DNA of 64,000 nt from a bacterium (GTDB taxonomy: Bacteria; Verrucomicrobiota; Verrucomicrobiia; Limisphaerales; J093): assembly GCA_021780105.1 (NCBI GenBank), contig JAJXZJ010000022.1, positions 1-64,000 of the forward strand. The letters are read 5' to 3'. A model generated the notes under the pieces. That model saw only the letters and a list, made by a program, of their open reading frames with translations. It made no database searches and was not told the DNA's origin. The position numbers were made by a program, and so were the translations under genes. Positions 26,111-34,515 of this stretch are shown here, one piece after another (position 1 is the first letter of the stretch; every line of letters begins with the position of its first letter).

Positions 26111-26259
26111 ACTCCCCGTTTTTCAACTTCGAGCTTCAGCTATGCCTCAATCCTCTGAGCCGCGTGCTGATCTGCGATTACCGACACCCGCCGGGCAAGA
26201 AGGGCGAGCATAGTCCGCCGGAGTTGCCCGCGGCGCTGATCGAGGAACGCAAACATTAA
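26107..26259 (+). CDS. 50-residue ORF translationally coupled to the radical SAM gene
   Basis: Begins MNSPFFNFELQLCLNPLSR at an ATG that overlaps the radical SAM stop (ATGA), contains a CDYRHPPGKKG segment and ends EERKH. It has two Cys and a basic patch. I do not recognise it. The overlap and in-operon position argue that it is real; it could be a small accessory of the radical SAM protein or the remnant of a longer gene. Confidence 0.5.
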   Translation: MNSPFFNFELQLCLNPLSRVLICDYRHPPGKKGEHSPPELPAALIEERKH

Positions 26260-26314
26260 TCACGGCCAGACGAACGGAGACGAGCCAGATAAACATCGGC
26301 CAAATGGAGTTACC

Positions 26315-27010
26315 ATGAAGACTATTGGACTCATCGGCGGCATGAGTTGGGAATCCACCCTGGAATACTACCGCCTGATCAATGAATCCGTGAAGAACAG
26401 GCTCGGTGGACTGCACTCTGCCAAGTGTGTTCTTCACTCGGTTGACTTTGCGGAAGTCGCAGAGTTGCAGCGCCGGGGGCACTGGACCGACGCGGCGCGA
26501 TTGTTGGTCGCCGCGGCCCAAAATGTCGAGAAAGCCGGCGCCGACGTCGTGCTTCTATGCACCAACACCATGCACAAGCTGGCCGAGGCGATTCAGGCTG
26601 GGATCAGCGTTCCGCTGTTGCACATCGCCGACGCCACTGCCGAACCGATCAGGCAGGCTGCCCTTCGGCAGGTGGGGCTGTTGGGCACCCGATTCACGAT
26701 GGAGGAAAGCTTCTACCGAGGCCGGTTGACTGATCGATTCGGCCTGCAGGTGGTGATCCCGAATCCCGAGGACCGGCAGGCAGTGCATCGCGTCATTTAT
26801 GAGGAACTCTGCCTCGGCGTCATTCGGCCAGAGTCCAAAGCTGTGATGGCCGGGATCATGAGCCGACTGGTCGAGACCGGCGCGCAAGGAATCATCCTGG
26901 GCTGCACGGAACTGGACCTGCTGCTGAGCGAGGAGGATTGCCCCGTGTCCCTCTTCGATACGACACGTCTGCACGCGCTGGCGGCGGTGGAGTATGCGTT
27001 GCGATCGTGA
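26315..27010 (+). CDS. Aspartate/glutamate racemase family protein
   Basis: A 231-residue member of the Asp/Glu racemase superfamily: MKTIGLIGGMSWESTLEYY at the N terminus, the first catalytic Cys in LLCTNTMHKL (about residue 82) and the second in ILGCTELDLLL (about residue 194). The two-Cys pair supports racemase activity, probably on aspartate or a related amino acid. It is separated from the preceding small ORF by 55 bp and has a purine-rich site before the ATG. Confidence 0.9.
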   Translation: MKTIGLIGGMSWESTLEYYRLINESVKNRLGGLHSAKCVLHSVDFAEVAELQRRGHWTDAARLLVAAAQNVEKAGADVVLLCTNTMHKLAEAIQAGISVPLLHIADATAEPIRQAALRQVGLLGTRFTMEESFYRGRLTDRFGLQVVIPNPEDRQAVHRVIYEELCLGVIRPESKAVMAGIMSRLVETGAQGIILGCTELDLLLSEEDCPVSLFDTTRLHALAAVEYALRS

Positions 27011-27047
27011 AAAATCCTTTACTCCCCACGCGCGCGAACCTGCCATT

Positions 27048-27986
27048 ATGAGCCAGTTTCCCTTATCCCCGACCGCGCAACTGACCCTATACTGCGCGCT
27101 CGTGCTGCTGGCCTCGCTGGCGGGCGGCTGGCTGTTGCTGGCGTTGCGTCTGACCCACGCGCGGCTGCAAGTGGCGGGGAGCTTCGTCGCCGGGTTGATG
27201 TTGAGCATGGCGCTGTTGCATTTTGTTCCGCACGCGGCGCACGAAAACCACTCGCTGGACCAGACGGCGCGCTATGTCATCGGCGGGTTTCTGGCGATGT
27301 TCTTTCTCCAGCGGTTTTTTCCACACCACCATCACGACGTTTCCGAGGGGGCGCCGGAACGGAGCGCGCCGGCCATAACAACCGGCCCGGCGCCCACGCT
27401 GGCGGAACAATCCGCCGCCCAGCTCTCATGGATCGCGACCACCGTGGGCATGACCCTCCATTCGCTGATCGGCGGCGTGGCGCTGGCGGCCGCCGTGAGC
27501 GCAGGCCCGCGCGCCGCGGCTGGCTGGTTGGGATTGGGCACCGCGCTGGTCATCATTCTTCACAAGCCGTTTGACGCAATGGCGGTGGCGACGTTGATGG
27601 CCGCCAATGGTTGCTCGCGATTTTCCCGGCATCTGATCAACGCGCTGTTTGCCCTGGTCACGCCGCTGGGCACGGTGTTGTTCGTCGCCGGCGTGAACTG
27701 GTTTGCCACCGGCAACCCGGCAATCCTGGGTGACGCCCTGGCGTTTTGCGCCGGCACCTTTTTGTGCATTGCGGGCACCGGCCTGTTGCCGGAGGTGCAA
27801 TTTCACTCCCACGACCGCATCAAACTTTCGCTTGCCCTGGCGGCGGGCATTGCCGTGGCCGTGCTGGTTGGGTGGTTGAAATCCGCCGGCCACGCCGCCC
27901 ACGTCCACGAACCGGTGGCGTTGAACGCACCCGCCGCGCCTGGGCGAAGCGCCGTTGAGCTGGCGCGCCCGCGGCCGGTCTGGTAA
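27048..27986 (+). CDS. ZIP-family-like metal transporter
   Basis: A 312-residue polytopic protein with about eight hydrophobic helices and a His-rich cytoplasmic loop (FPHHHHDV, about residue 106) typical of ZIP permeases. The two metal-site motifs are altered: helix 4 has HSLIGG and helix 5 has HKPFDA instead of the usual HExxH. The C-terminal HAAHVHEP adds more His. It probably moves Zn or another divalent cation, but altered ligands make selectivity uncertain. ATG 27048 is preferred over an in-frame upstream reading that overlaps the racemase gene. Confidence 0.75.
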   Translation: MSQFPLSPTAQLTLYCALVLLASLAGGWLLLALRLTHARLQVAGSFVAGLMLSMALLHFVPHAAHENHSLDQTARYVIGGFLAMFFLQRFFPHHHHDVSEGAPERSAPAITTGPAPTLAEQSAAQLSWIATTVGMTLHSLIGGVALAAAVSAGPRAAAGWLGLGTALVIILHKPFDAMAVATLMAANGCSRFSRHLINALFALVTPLGTVLFVAGVNWFATGNPAILGDALAFCAGTFLCIAGTGLLPEVQFHSHDRIKLSLALAAGIAVAVLVGWLKSAGHAAHVHEPVALNAPAAPGRSAVELARPRPVW

Positions 27987-28079
27987 GCTGGGTCAACACA
28001 TGACCTCACCACCGTGGCCTTCTCAGCTTTGCAGGCCAAACCTGCATTCTTCAACCAACCTCAACCCCAAAGCAAACGT

Positions 28080-28814
28080 ATGACCACAGCATCCAATAAC
28101 GCCGAAACCGCCGCCGCCGTCCGCATTCCGCTGATTGGCGAAACGGCGCCCGCCTTCAAGGCCCACACCACCCAAGGCCCGCTCGACTTCCCGAAAGATT
28201 ACGAGGGCAGATGGGTCATCCTGTTCAGCCACCCGGCGGACTTCACGCCGGTTTGCACGACTGAGTTCATGACCTTCGCCACCATGATGCCGGAGTTCAA
28301 AGCGCTGAACTGTGAACTCGTCGGCCTCTCCATTGACAGCCACTACGCGCACATCGCCTGGTTGCGCACCATCAAGGAGAAAATCCGCTACAAGGACATG
28401 GTCAACGTCGAGGTGACCTTCCCGCTCATCGCGGATGTGAAAATGGACGTGGCTCGCGCCTACGGCATGGTCCAGCCCGGGGCCAGCGACACCCAGGCGG
28501 TGCGCGCCGTATTCCTCATTGATCCCAAGGCCAAAATTCGCGCCGTGCTTTATTACCCGCTGTCGAACGGGCGGAATTTTCCGGAGATCAAGCGCCTGTT
28601 GATCGCGCTGCAAACCAGCGACCAGTTCGGCTGTGCCACGCCTGCCGACTGGCAGCCGGGCGAAGATGTGATTGTGCCGCCGCCCGGCTCCTGCGGCACC
28701 GCCAAGGCACGGATGGAGAAACCGGATCCGGACGCCTACGCGCTCGACTGGTTCATGACGTTCAAGAAACTACCCAGGGAAAGACTCAACCTGTCATCGG
28801 CATCCAAACCGTAA
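28080..28814 (+). CDS. Peroxiredoxin, Prx6 type
   Basis: A 244-residue 1-Cys-type peroxiredoxin: HPADFTPVCTTEF carries the peroxidatic Cys, followed by Prx6-family RTIKEKI, FPLIADVKMDVARAYGM and DPKAKIRAVLYYPLSNGRN. Two further Cys near the C terminus (FGCATPADW and GSCGTAK) match the extra cysteines of archaeal-type Prx6. It reduces peroxides. ATG 28080 is chosen over an in-frame start at 28014 because homology begins at LIGETAPAF. Confidence 0.92.
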   Translation: MTTASNNAETAAAVRIPLIGETAPAFKAHTTQGPLDFPKDYEGRWVILFSHPADFTPVCTTEFMTFATMMPEFKALNCELVGLSIDSHYAHIAWLRTIKEKIRYKDMVNVEVTFPLIADVKMDVARAYGMVQPGASDTQAVRAVFLIDPKAKIRAVLYYPLSNGRNFPEIKRLLIALQTSDQFGCATPADWQPGEDVIVPPPGSCGTAKARMEKPDPDAYALDWFMTFKKLPRERLNLSSASKP

Positions 28815-28850
28815 ACATGGCTGGCGCTCTGAACCGATGTCCGGTTGAAG

Positions 28851-30314
28851 CTACTGTTTCAACCGGAAATACAAATTGCCCGTCGGCGCCTCGAGCGTGA
28901 CGATGTTCGTGCCGGCAACGTTGGTCACGGAACCGCCGTAGGCCATCCAGTCGGCCGTCGCCAGATTGCTGTTGGTCTGAAGCGTGACCCCGGCCAGCGC
29001 GGACCACGAAACATTGATCTGGCCGCCGTTCGCGACGATGAACAACGGTGGAAGCGCGGCGGCCTGCACGGTCAGCCCGTCCAGAACCACGCGCTGGAAA
29101 CTGGGGCCGCCATTGTCCACCAATTGAATGGAAACCAGCGACTGCGTCGCGAATTCCGGCGGCAGGGCGATTTGTTGCATGTCCAGCCGGCCCGGCGATC
29201 CCCAGTTGTCACTAAGGCAATCAAACACGTTGATGGTGGTTGTGCCGTTGATGTTGTTTTCCCAGGTGGCCCCGTTGTAATCCCGGATGTCGGTGCCACC
29301 AACGAGCGCGTTGGTAAAAATGGTTCCCGCCGACCCGGTAAACACGAACCACGCGTAGGCGGTCGGCCCAGGTTGGCCGCACCAGGTGTTGATGAGCGAA
29401 TAAACCTTGGTCACGCCATAGACATTCACGCTGTTGGTGATGTTGACCGGGCCGGAGCCGCCGTTGACCGCGACATCCGCGTGCCACGCCTGCTTGCCGG
29501 CCGCGTTGGACGCGATGTCAAACGGAATGCCCGCCAGCGTGACGAGGCCGACCGGCGCTCCCGGCAGACGCGTGCCGGTCGGTTCACCGGGAACCGTGTC
29601 CGGCGCCGCCCAAGTGAAGTTGGCCACATTGGTGAGGCTGACAAAGTAGAACGCGCCGACCGCCGCCGGCGGTGGCGACATGGACGTGGCCGTCAGGGAG
29701 AAATTATCGAACGCGACCGCGGTGGCATCGTCAGAGGACATGTTGTTCTGGAGCACCAGGTCAATGCCGGTCAAGGCCGACGGGCGGGCTTCAGAGAAAA
29801 GCGGCGTGTCGTTGAAATACGCCGTGACGACGCCGTTGGTGCGGCTGATGCGCAGCGTGCCGGCGTTGCCGGACACGGGAATCCGGCCTTGCACCCCGAG
29901 GTTGTCCCAGACATGGGCGTTGAGGCCGCCGTCATTGTCATAGACGGCGCAATAGATCGGATCGTCCTCATAATAAGTGTTTAACTGAACCTGGTCCAAG
30001 CCAGGGCCGGGCAGCACGGCGTTGGTGAAATCCATCTGAGTGGAAAAGTCGTTCGTGATCCGGCCGCCAAACGGCGCAAAATTCAGCCGCAGGCTGACCG
30101 ATTGCAAGCCGCCCGGCGTTGGCGCGATTTTGGCAAGCCGGATTTCGCCTGACGAAGCATTCGCTGAATACAAATCGGGCGTGGTCTGGATGACACTCCA
30201 GTGCGACGCGTCCAACCCGGCAGCAAAGTCGTCCGAAAAGGTCCCGCCCTGCACGACACGGACGGCCGCAATCAAACCAGCGGTAAGGAGCATTTTGTAA
30301 GCGTGAGTCTTCAT
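28851..30314 (-). CDS. Secreted beta-sandwich protein with FYR tail domain
   Basis: A 487-residue secreted protein: signal peptide (MLLTAGLIAAVRVVQGG), a LamG/concanavalin-like N-terminal domain (FSDDFAAGLDASHWSV ... to about residue 190), a middle beta-rich domain with a trp/asn-rich surface, and a C-terminal 60-residue domain ending NLYFRLKQ, related to the FYR tail of other secreted proteins here. No catalytic residues are recognised; carbohydrate binding is plausible. ATG 30314 is preferred over the longer reading from 30371. Confidence 0.72.
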   Translation of the reverse strand: MKTHAYKMLLTAGLIAAVRVVQGGTFSDDFAAGLDASHWSVIQTTPDLYSANASSGEIRLAKIAPTPGGLQSVSLRLNFAPFGGRITNDFSTQMDFTNAVLPGPGLDQVQLNTYYEDDPIYCAVYDNDGGLNAHVWDNLGVQGRIPVSGNAGTLRISRTNGVVTAYFNDTPLFSEARPSALTGIDLVLQNNMSSDDATAVAFDNFSLTATSMSPPPAAVGAFYFVSLTNVANFTWAAPDTVPGEPTGTRLPGAPVGLVTLAGIPFDIASNAAGKQAWHADVAVNGGSGPVNITNSVNVYGVTKVYSLINTWCGQPGPTAYAWFVFTGSAGTIFTNALVGGTDIRDYNGATWENNINGTTTINVFDCLSDNWGSPGRLDMQQIALPPEFATQSLVSIQLVDNGGPSFQRVVLDGLTVQAAALPPLFIVANGGQINVSWSALAGVTLQTNSNLATADWMAYGGSVTNVAGTNIVTLEAPTGNLYFRLKQ

Positions 30315-30515
30315 ACATTTGCTTTTGTTGTTGACTGCCGCAGCGACGACCAGAGCTTCGCGGAACGACACGCAAACTGGTTTACTTCGGCAAACGTCTG
30401 GCTGCTGCTGGTGACGGCAATTCTGCCCAGACCGCGCACGTTAGGCAACCGTTCTGTCGAAGTTCGTCGCCGGCAAGGTTTGGCCCACGGCGAGGGGTGA
30501 GGCCCGAAGGTCGCG

Positions 30516-30953
30516 TCACGTCGGCAAGTCTTTGCCGCTGGAGGTGACGGTGAGGCGACCGTGCTTGACGCCTTTGGCCGCGATCAATTCGTCGGCAATC
30601 CGCTTGATCACGCCCGCCTTGCCGCGCACGACCAGCACTTCGAGGCAATTGTGGTGGTCCAGATGGACGTGGAGGGTTGAGACAATGACATCAAAGTGGT
30701 CGTGCTGGATGTCCGTGAGCGTCGCCTGGACGTGTTGCTTGTGGTGGTCATACACGAGCGTGATGGTGCCCGCGATCTCACGGTCGCCGAGATTCTGCCG
30801 GTGTTCGACCAGGTGGGCACGGATCATGTCGGCCACGGCGAGCGAGCGGTTGTCGTAGCCTTTCTCGCGGGCCATCTGGTCGAGCTGTTTCGCCAGTTGC
30901 CGCGGCACCGAAACGCTGAACCGGACCACGCCCTCACTGCTGTTCGCTTTCAT
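30516..30953 (-). CDS. nikR: Nickel-responsive regulator NikR
   Basis: A 145-residue ribbon-helix-helix plus ACT-domain repressor. RHH: VRFSVSVPRQLAKQLDQM at the N terminus. The nickel site is intact: His95 and His97 in LHVHLDHHNCLEV, Cys103, and the His pair of QHDHFD (84-86). NikR represses nickel uptake genes when nickel is available. ATG 30953 is used because the RHH strand begins right after it. It lies between a secreted protein gene and a pseudopilin gene and close to an ABC-type metal transporter, which it may control. Confidence 0.9.
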   Translation of the reverse strand: MKANSSEGVVRFSVSVPRQLAKQLDQMAREKGYDNRSLAVADMIRAHLVEHRQNLGDREIAGTITLVYDHHKQHVQATLTDIQHDHFDVIVSTLHVHLDHHNCLEVLVVRGKAGVIKRIADELIAAKGVKHGRLTVTSSGKDLPT

Positions 30954-30999
30954 GGCGGCGAAACTACCATGCCCCGCGGACAGTTGACATCCTGAACGC

Positions 31000-31704
31000 T
31001 CACGGCGTCTTGAACTGCGTTCCTTCCCGCGTGGCAAAACGCTCCACCACGCCGCCCCCGCCGGTGTGCCGATGCCAACTGCGAGCCGCCAGCGGCGCGC
31101 AGGCGTCGAGCGTCTCCGGACTGCCGGGCCGCGGCCCCAGGCTCCAAATCACCCAGCGCACCGGCGAGTCCTTCGGATCGGAGAAATACCGGCCGTTGGT
31201 GCTGGCGCAGTTTGGAAAATCCTCCGGCACCCAGAGCGCGTAGTTGCCGGCGGGACTGCCGTTGAGGAGTTCGGGACCGGGCGCCGCGTATTTGTACGTG
31301 TGGCCCGGATTGAAGACATCTTCCATGTTCACGGCCCTGCCGGGCCGGTCGCCATGCGGCAGGTAACCTTGGTTCGCCAACTCCACCGGAAACTCACACC
31401 AGTGGGTGGAGAGGTCGCTGTTGCAGTTGACCCGCACCGGTGGCAACAGACCCTCACTGCCCATCGCATACATTTCCAAGGCCAGTCCCACGCCGTAAAG
31501 CTCCGCGTGAACCCTCGTCACTTTTGCCTTCTCTTCCACGCGCGCCAACGCAGGAAACAACAGGGCGGCGAGCAATGCGATAATGGCTGTGACGACCAAC
31601 AACTCCACAAGCGTGAACGCCCGCCGCGCCGGCTCCGGCGGTTCCGGCGGTTCCGTTCCCCGGGCGCCCGCGCTCGAACTTCCGCCTGGCCTCGCCCGGT
31701 TCAT
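31000..31704 (-). CDS. Prepilin-type (type II secretion pseudopilin-like) protein
   Basis: A 234-residue protein with the class III prepilin motif RRAFTLVELLVVTAIIALLA after a short Pro/Glu-rich leader, processed at the A-F junction by prepilin peptidase. The C-terminal domain is of the Verrucomicrobia/Planctomycetes pseudopilin type (DUF1559-like or H-X9-DG relatives), with MYAMGSEGLLPPVR. ATG 31704 overlaps the stop of the upstream secreted protein gene (ATGA). These proteins may form surface or type II secretion filaments. Confidence 0.82.
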   Translation of the reverse strand: MNRARPGGSSSAGARGTEPPEPPEPARRAFTLVELLVVTAIIALLAALLFPALARVEEKAKVTRVHAELYGVGLALEMYAMGSEGLLPPVRVNCNSDLSTHWCEFPVELANQGYLPHGDRPGRAVNMEDVFNPGHTYKYAAPGPELLNGSPAGNYALWVPEDFPNCASTNGRYFSDPKDSPVRWVIWSLGPRPGSPETLDACAPLAARSWHRHTGGGGVVERFATREGTQFKTP

Positions 31705-32894
31705 CGCACCCGCAGCAGCCGGTAAAATTGCCGCGTTCCCGTCAGTTCGACGGTCACGGTGTTCTTGCCGTCCACGAGGCCCGGCGCGTTCGTCACCACC
31801 GTCCAACTGGCTGCCGGCAGCGAGTCGCTGGCCTGCAATTGATAGTTCGCCAACGACGCCGGCCACGCAATCACGGTTGCGCCGGCCTCGACCGCGAGAT
31901 GCAAAACCACCGCGTCCGACGGTGTGATTTCCTGCACGAACAATTCATAGCCGAACGTGCCGTCCGTGCCCGAGCCGGACTCTTGCAAAAGGACACCCGT
32001 AGCATCGAAGCGGCCAGACGGCGGCGGCCCGAGGTCGTAGCGCGGATGAATCAACGGAAATTGCCGGCCTTCGCCGTCCGTCGCCGTGCAATATCGCGCA
32101 CTCCAGTCTGAGTTCGTGTTCCAACCGTCGGTCGCAACCAGCGTCAGGCCGTTGAGGCGCACGCGCAGACCCTGACAATGTTCGCCACCGGTCCCACGCG
32201 CCGGGTCAAAAATGTCGTAATGTCCCGTCGCGCTGAGGTTGGTGCCAATGACGGACGACAGCGAAATCACCTCCGGGGCGGGCAAGCCGTAATTCGTGGC
32301 CACGAGCGCAATCGTGAAGTCATAGGCGGGATCGGTGTTGTGCTCCTCGTTGACGTTTTGCATGCCGCCGTAAAACAGTGAGCCGTTGGCCGTGATGGTC
32401 ACCAAGTCGCCTTCGCGAAAAGCGCGGCCGGTGGCCGGATCGTGGCTCACGCGATTCACCTCCGCCGCCCAGGCAGCATCCGTGTAGCTGTCGCTGCCGT
32501 CGTGCGGCTCCCACGGCAGGTTGCCGTAATTCTGCGCCATCCAGCACGCGCCGCCGCCGCGGTCGCCCGGCTGCACAGCCTGGACAAACACCTGCCACTG
32601 GCCGCCCAGTTGGAACGCCCCGGCGCCGTTGTTCCAAGGCAGGAAGTCCGCAGTGGAATCCAGCATCTCCGTCGAGTCCGTCAGCAGCACGCCGGTGAGT
32701 GTCACCGGATAGCTTCCGTTCCAGGTGCTCACGCCGTGGCTGTTCACGGCCTCAAGATTCCAAAACGTTTCCGCGCGGGCCACCAGACCGGCCAGGGCGG
32801 CGGCAAGCGCCAGAACGCCCGCCGCCAGGCGCACGGCGCGGACGGTTTTCCTGCGGCCGGGGTAGGCGACACCGTTTTCAGCGCGCGCGGTCAT
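31701..32894 (-). CDS. Secreted protein of unknown function with FYR tail
   Basis: A 397-residue secreted protein. A long basic N-region precedes the signal peptide (LAAGVLALAAALAGLVARA). The mature part is beta-rich with many aromatic and Gly residues (WMAQNYGNLPWEPHDGS) and ends in the FYR-type domain (ANYQLQASDSLPAASW ... QFYRLLRVR). Its stop overlaps the start of the pseudopilin gene, indicating translational coupling; it is divergent from the methyltransferase/metal transporter operon. Confidence 0.7.
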   Translation of the reverse strand: MTARAENGVAYPGRRKTVRAVRLAAGVLALAAALAGLVARAETFWNLEAVNSHGVSTWNGSYPVTLTGVLLTDSTEMLDSTADFLPWNNGAGAFQLGGQWQVFVQAVQPGDRGGGACWMAQNYGNLPWEPHDGSDSYTDAAWAAEVNRVSHDPATGRAFREGDLVTITANGSLFYGGMQNVNEEHNTDPAYDFTIALVATNYGLPAPEVISLSSVIGTNLSATGHYDIFDPARGTGGEHCQGLRVRLNGLTLVATDGWNTNSDWSARYCTATDGEGRQFPLIHPRYDLGPPPSGRFDATGVLLQESGSGTDGTFGYELFVQEITPSDAVVLHLAVEAGATVIAWPASLANYQLQASDSLPAASWTVVTNAPGLVDGKNTVTVELTGTRQFYRLLRVR

Positions 32895-33007
32895 GGTTAT
32901 TTCGCGGATCTTCCGGGTGGCGCGGGCTTGACACCGGCAAACATGTGTGTTACGAGCATTGAATCTGGTATTACCACAAATTGAATATTACTCAAGTGTC
33001 GAATCGT
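32895..33007. promoter_or_regulatory. AT-rich divergent promoter region with direct repeats
   Basis: This 113-bp spacer separates the secreted-protein gene (minus) from the methyltransferase/metal-transporter operon (plus). It is clearly AT-richer than the flanks and holds ATTGAATCTGGTATTAC (32958-32974) and ATTGAATATTAC (32980-32991), two direct repeats 22 bp apart. They may be regulator sites or promoter elements. A NikR-type half site GTATGA occurs at 33006, but no partner arm was found. Confidence 0.4.
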
Positions 33008-33658
33008 ATGATAATAAAAACCGGACAAGCGGATGCGCCCCCGGACCCGCGCCTGGCCTACTTCGACGACCTGGCACCCGTCTGGAACGCCGAGTGTTCG
33101 TCGCCCGCAACCACGCGCGCGCGCCTCGCCACGCTGGATGGGGAACTGGGCCTGGCGCCCGGAATGGAGGTCCTGGAGGTCGGTTGCGGCACGGGACAAA
33201 TTACCGGCTGGCTGGCGGCGCGGGTGCATCCGGGCCGTGTCGTCGCCGCAGATTTCTCGCCGGCGATGCTCGCCGAAGCCGGCCGCCGCGGCCTGCGCGT
33301 CGAATTCCGTCAGCTCGACATCTGTGTCGAGGGACCGGTGCTGGGGGCATTCGATCTGGTGCTGTGTTTCCACGCGTTTCCCCATTTCCGGGACCAGCCG
33401 GCGGCCCTGCGCCAGCTCGCCCGCCATCTCAAGCCGACCGGCGGCCTGACCATTCTGCATCTGGCCGGCAGCGCGCAGATCAACGCCTTCCACGCCGGCC
33501 TGCGCGAGCCGGTCTGCCGCGATCGGCTGCCCGGCGCGGACGCCTGGCCCGCCCTGTTGCACGCCGCAGGGCTTGAACTCACCAGCCTGACCGACCGCGC
33601 CGACCTGTTTCTACTGCGCGCCCGCCCGGCGCGTCGGACGGCGGAAAGCCCGTGGTGA
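33008..33658 (+). CDS. Class I SAM-dependent methyltransferase
   Basis: A 216-residue methyltransferase: motif I VLEVGCGTGQITGWLA (about residues 55-70), motif II-like AADFSPAMLAEA, and DLVLCFHAFPHF as post-motif region. The target is unknown. ATG 33008 is preferred over the in-frame TTG at 32981, which would place the start inside the promoter-like repeats. The stop overlaps the start of the substrate-binding lipoprotein gene, so it heads the metal ABC operon. Confidence 0.85.
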   Translation: MIIKTGQADAPPDPRLAYFDDLAPVWNAECSSPATTRARLATLDGELGLAPGMEVLEVGCGTGQITGWLAARVHPGRVVAADFSPAMLAEAGRRGLRVEFRQLDICVEGPVLGAFDLVLCFHAFPHFRDQPAALRQLARHLKPTGGLTILHLAGSAQINAFHAGLREPVCRDRLPGADAWPALLHAAGLELTSLTDRADLFLLRARPARRTAESPW

Positions 33659-34515
33659 AGAACCATCGCGCCTTCAGCCAGCCGCACCGTCACGCGCGAA
33701 CCGCCGCCCTGCTCGCGGGCCTCCTCCTTGGCCTCATGGTCACCGGCTGCCAGCGCTCAGACGCCCCGGCGCACGGCGTGACGATTGCCACGACGACGTC
33801 CTACCTCGAAGCCGCCGCCCGCGATTTGCTCGGCGACAACCTCGTCGCGGTCCGCCTGGCCGAACCCGGCACGTGCCCCGGTCATTTCGACATGCGCCCC
33901 AGCCAGGTGACGGCATTGCGCGAATGCCGGGCACTGCTGCGCTTCGACTTCCAGAAAGCGCTCGACCCAAGGCTCGCCGGCGCCGGCCAGCCGCCCGTGG
34001 TGGAAATCGCCGTGCGCGACGGCATGTGCCGTCCCGACAGCTACCTTGCCGCTTGCCGGCAAACGGGGAACCGTCTGGTTGCCCTCGGCCTGCTCGCGCG
34101 CGCCAACGCCGAGGCCCGGCTCCAAGCCATCACGGAACGCCTCGACGCCCTGGGACGCGACGCCACAAACCGGATCGCTCAGGCCGGGCTGGCCGGAACA
34201 CCAGTCATCGCCAGCCGCCACCAGGCCGACTTTTGCGGATGGCTCGGTCTGAACGTGGTCGCCACCTTCCGCGCGGCGGACACGGCCGGATTTTCGGAAA
34301 TCGAGGAGGCCATCGCCGCCGGCAGGCAGGCGCGGGCCAGACTGGTGATTGCCAATCTGCCCGAGGGACGCCGGACGGCGGATGCCCTGGGCGAGCGGTT
34401 GCAGGCCAGGGTGGTGGTGTTCGCGAACTTTCCCGCGCTTGAAGACGGCCGGCTTTCGTTTGACCGGATGGTGCGGGCGAACGTGAAGGCCCTGCTTCGG
34501 GCGGCAATGCCATGA
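33655..34515 (+). CDS. ABC-3-type metal substrate-binding lipoprotein (ZnuA/MntC-like, Cys-rich)
   Basis: A 286-residue lipoprotein: lipobox LMVTGC near residue 35, then a cluster A-I substrate-binding fold with DLLGDNLVAVRL, PGTCPGHFDMRPSQV where ZnuA has GxDPHxYEP, and ASRHQADFCGWLGLN where ZnuA has the second His. Cys residues stand near the ligand positions (GTCPGH, MCRPDSY, FCGW). The gene starts with GTG (33655, or 33652) overlapping the upstream stop. It should deliver a metal, possibly Zn, Mn or Ni. Confidence 0.75.
   Translation: MKNHRAFSQPHRHARTAALLAGLLLGLMVTGCQRSDAPAHGVTIATTTSYLEAAARDLLGDNLVAVRLAEPGTCPGHFDMRPSQVTALRECRALLRFDFQKALDPRLAGAGQPPVVEIAVRDGMCRPDSYLAACRQTGNRLVALGLLARANAEARLQAITERLDALGRDATNRIAQAGLAGTPVIASRHQADFCGWLGLNVVATFRAADTAGFSEIEEAIAAGRQARARLVIANLPEGRRTADALGERLQARVVVFANFPALEDGRLSFDRMVRANVKALLRAAMP

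Noticed and set aside
33006..33011. GTATGA, a NikR half-site in the divergent promoter
   Set aside because: No TCATAC arm at the expected distance; a single hexamer occurs by chance.
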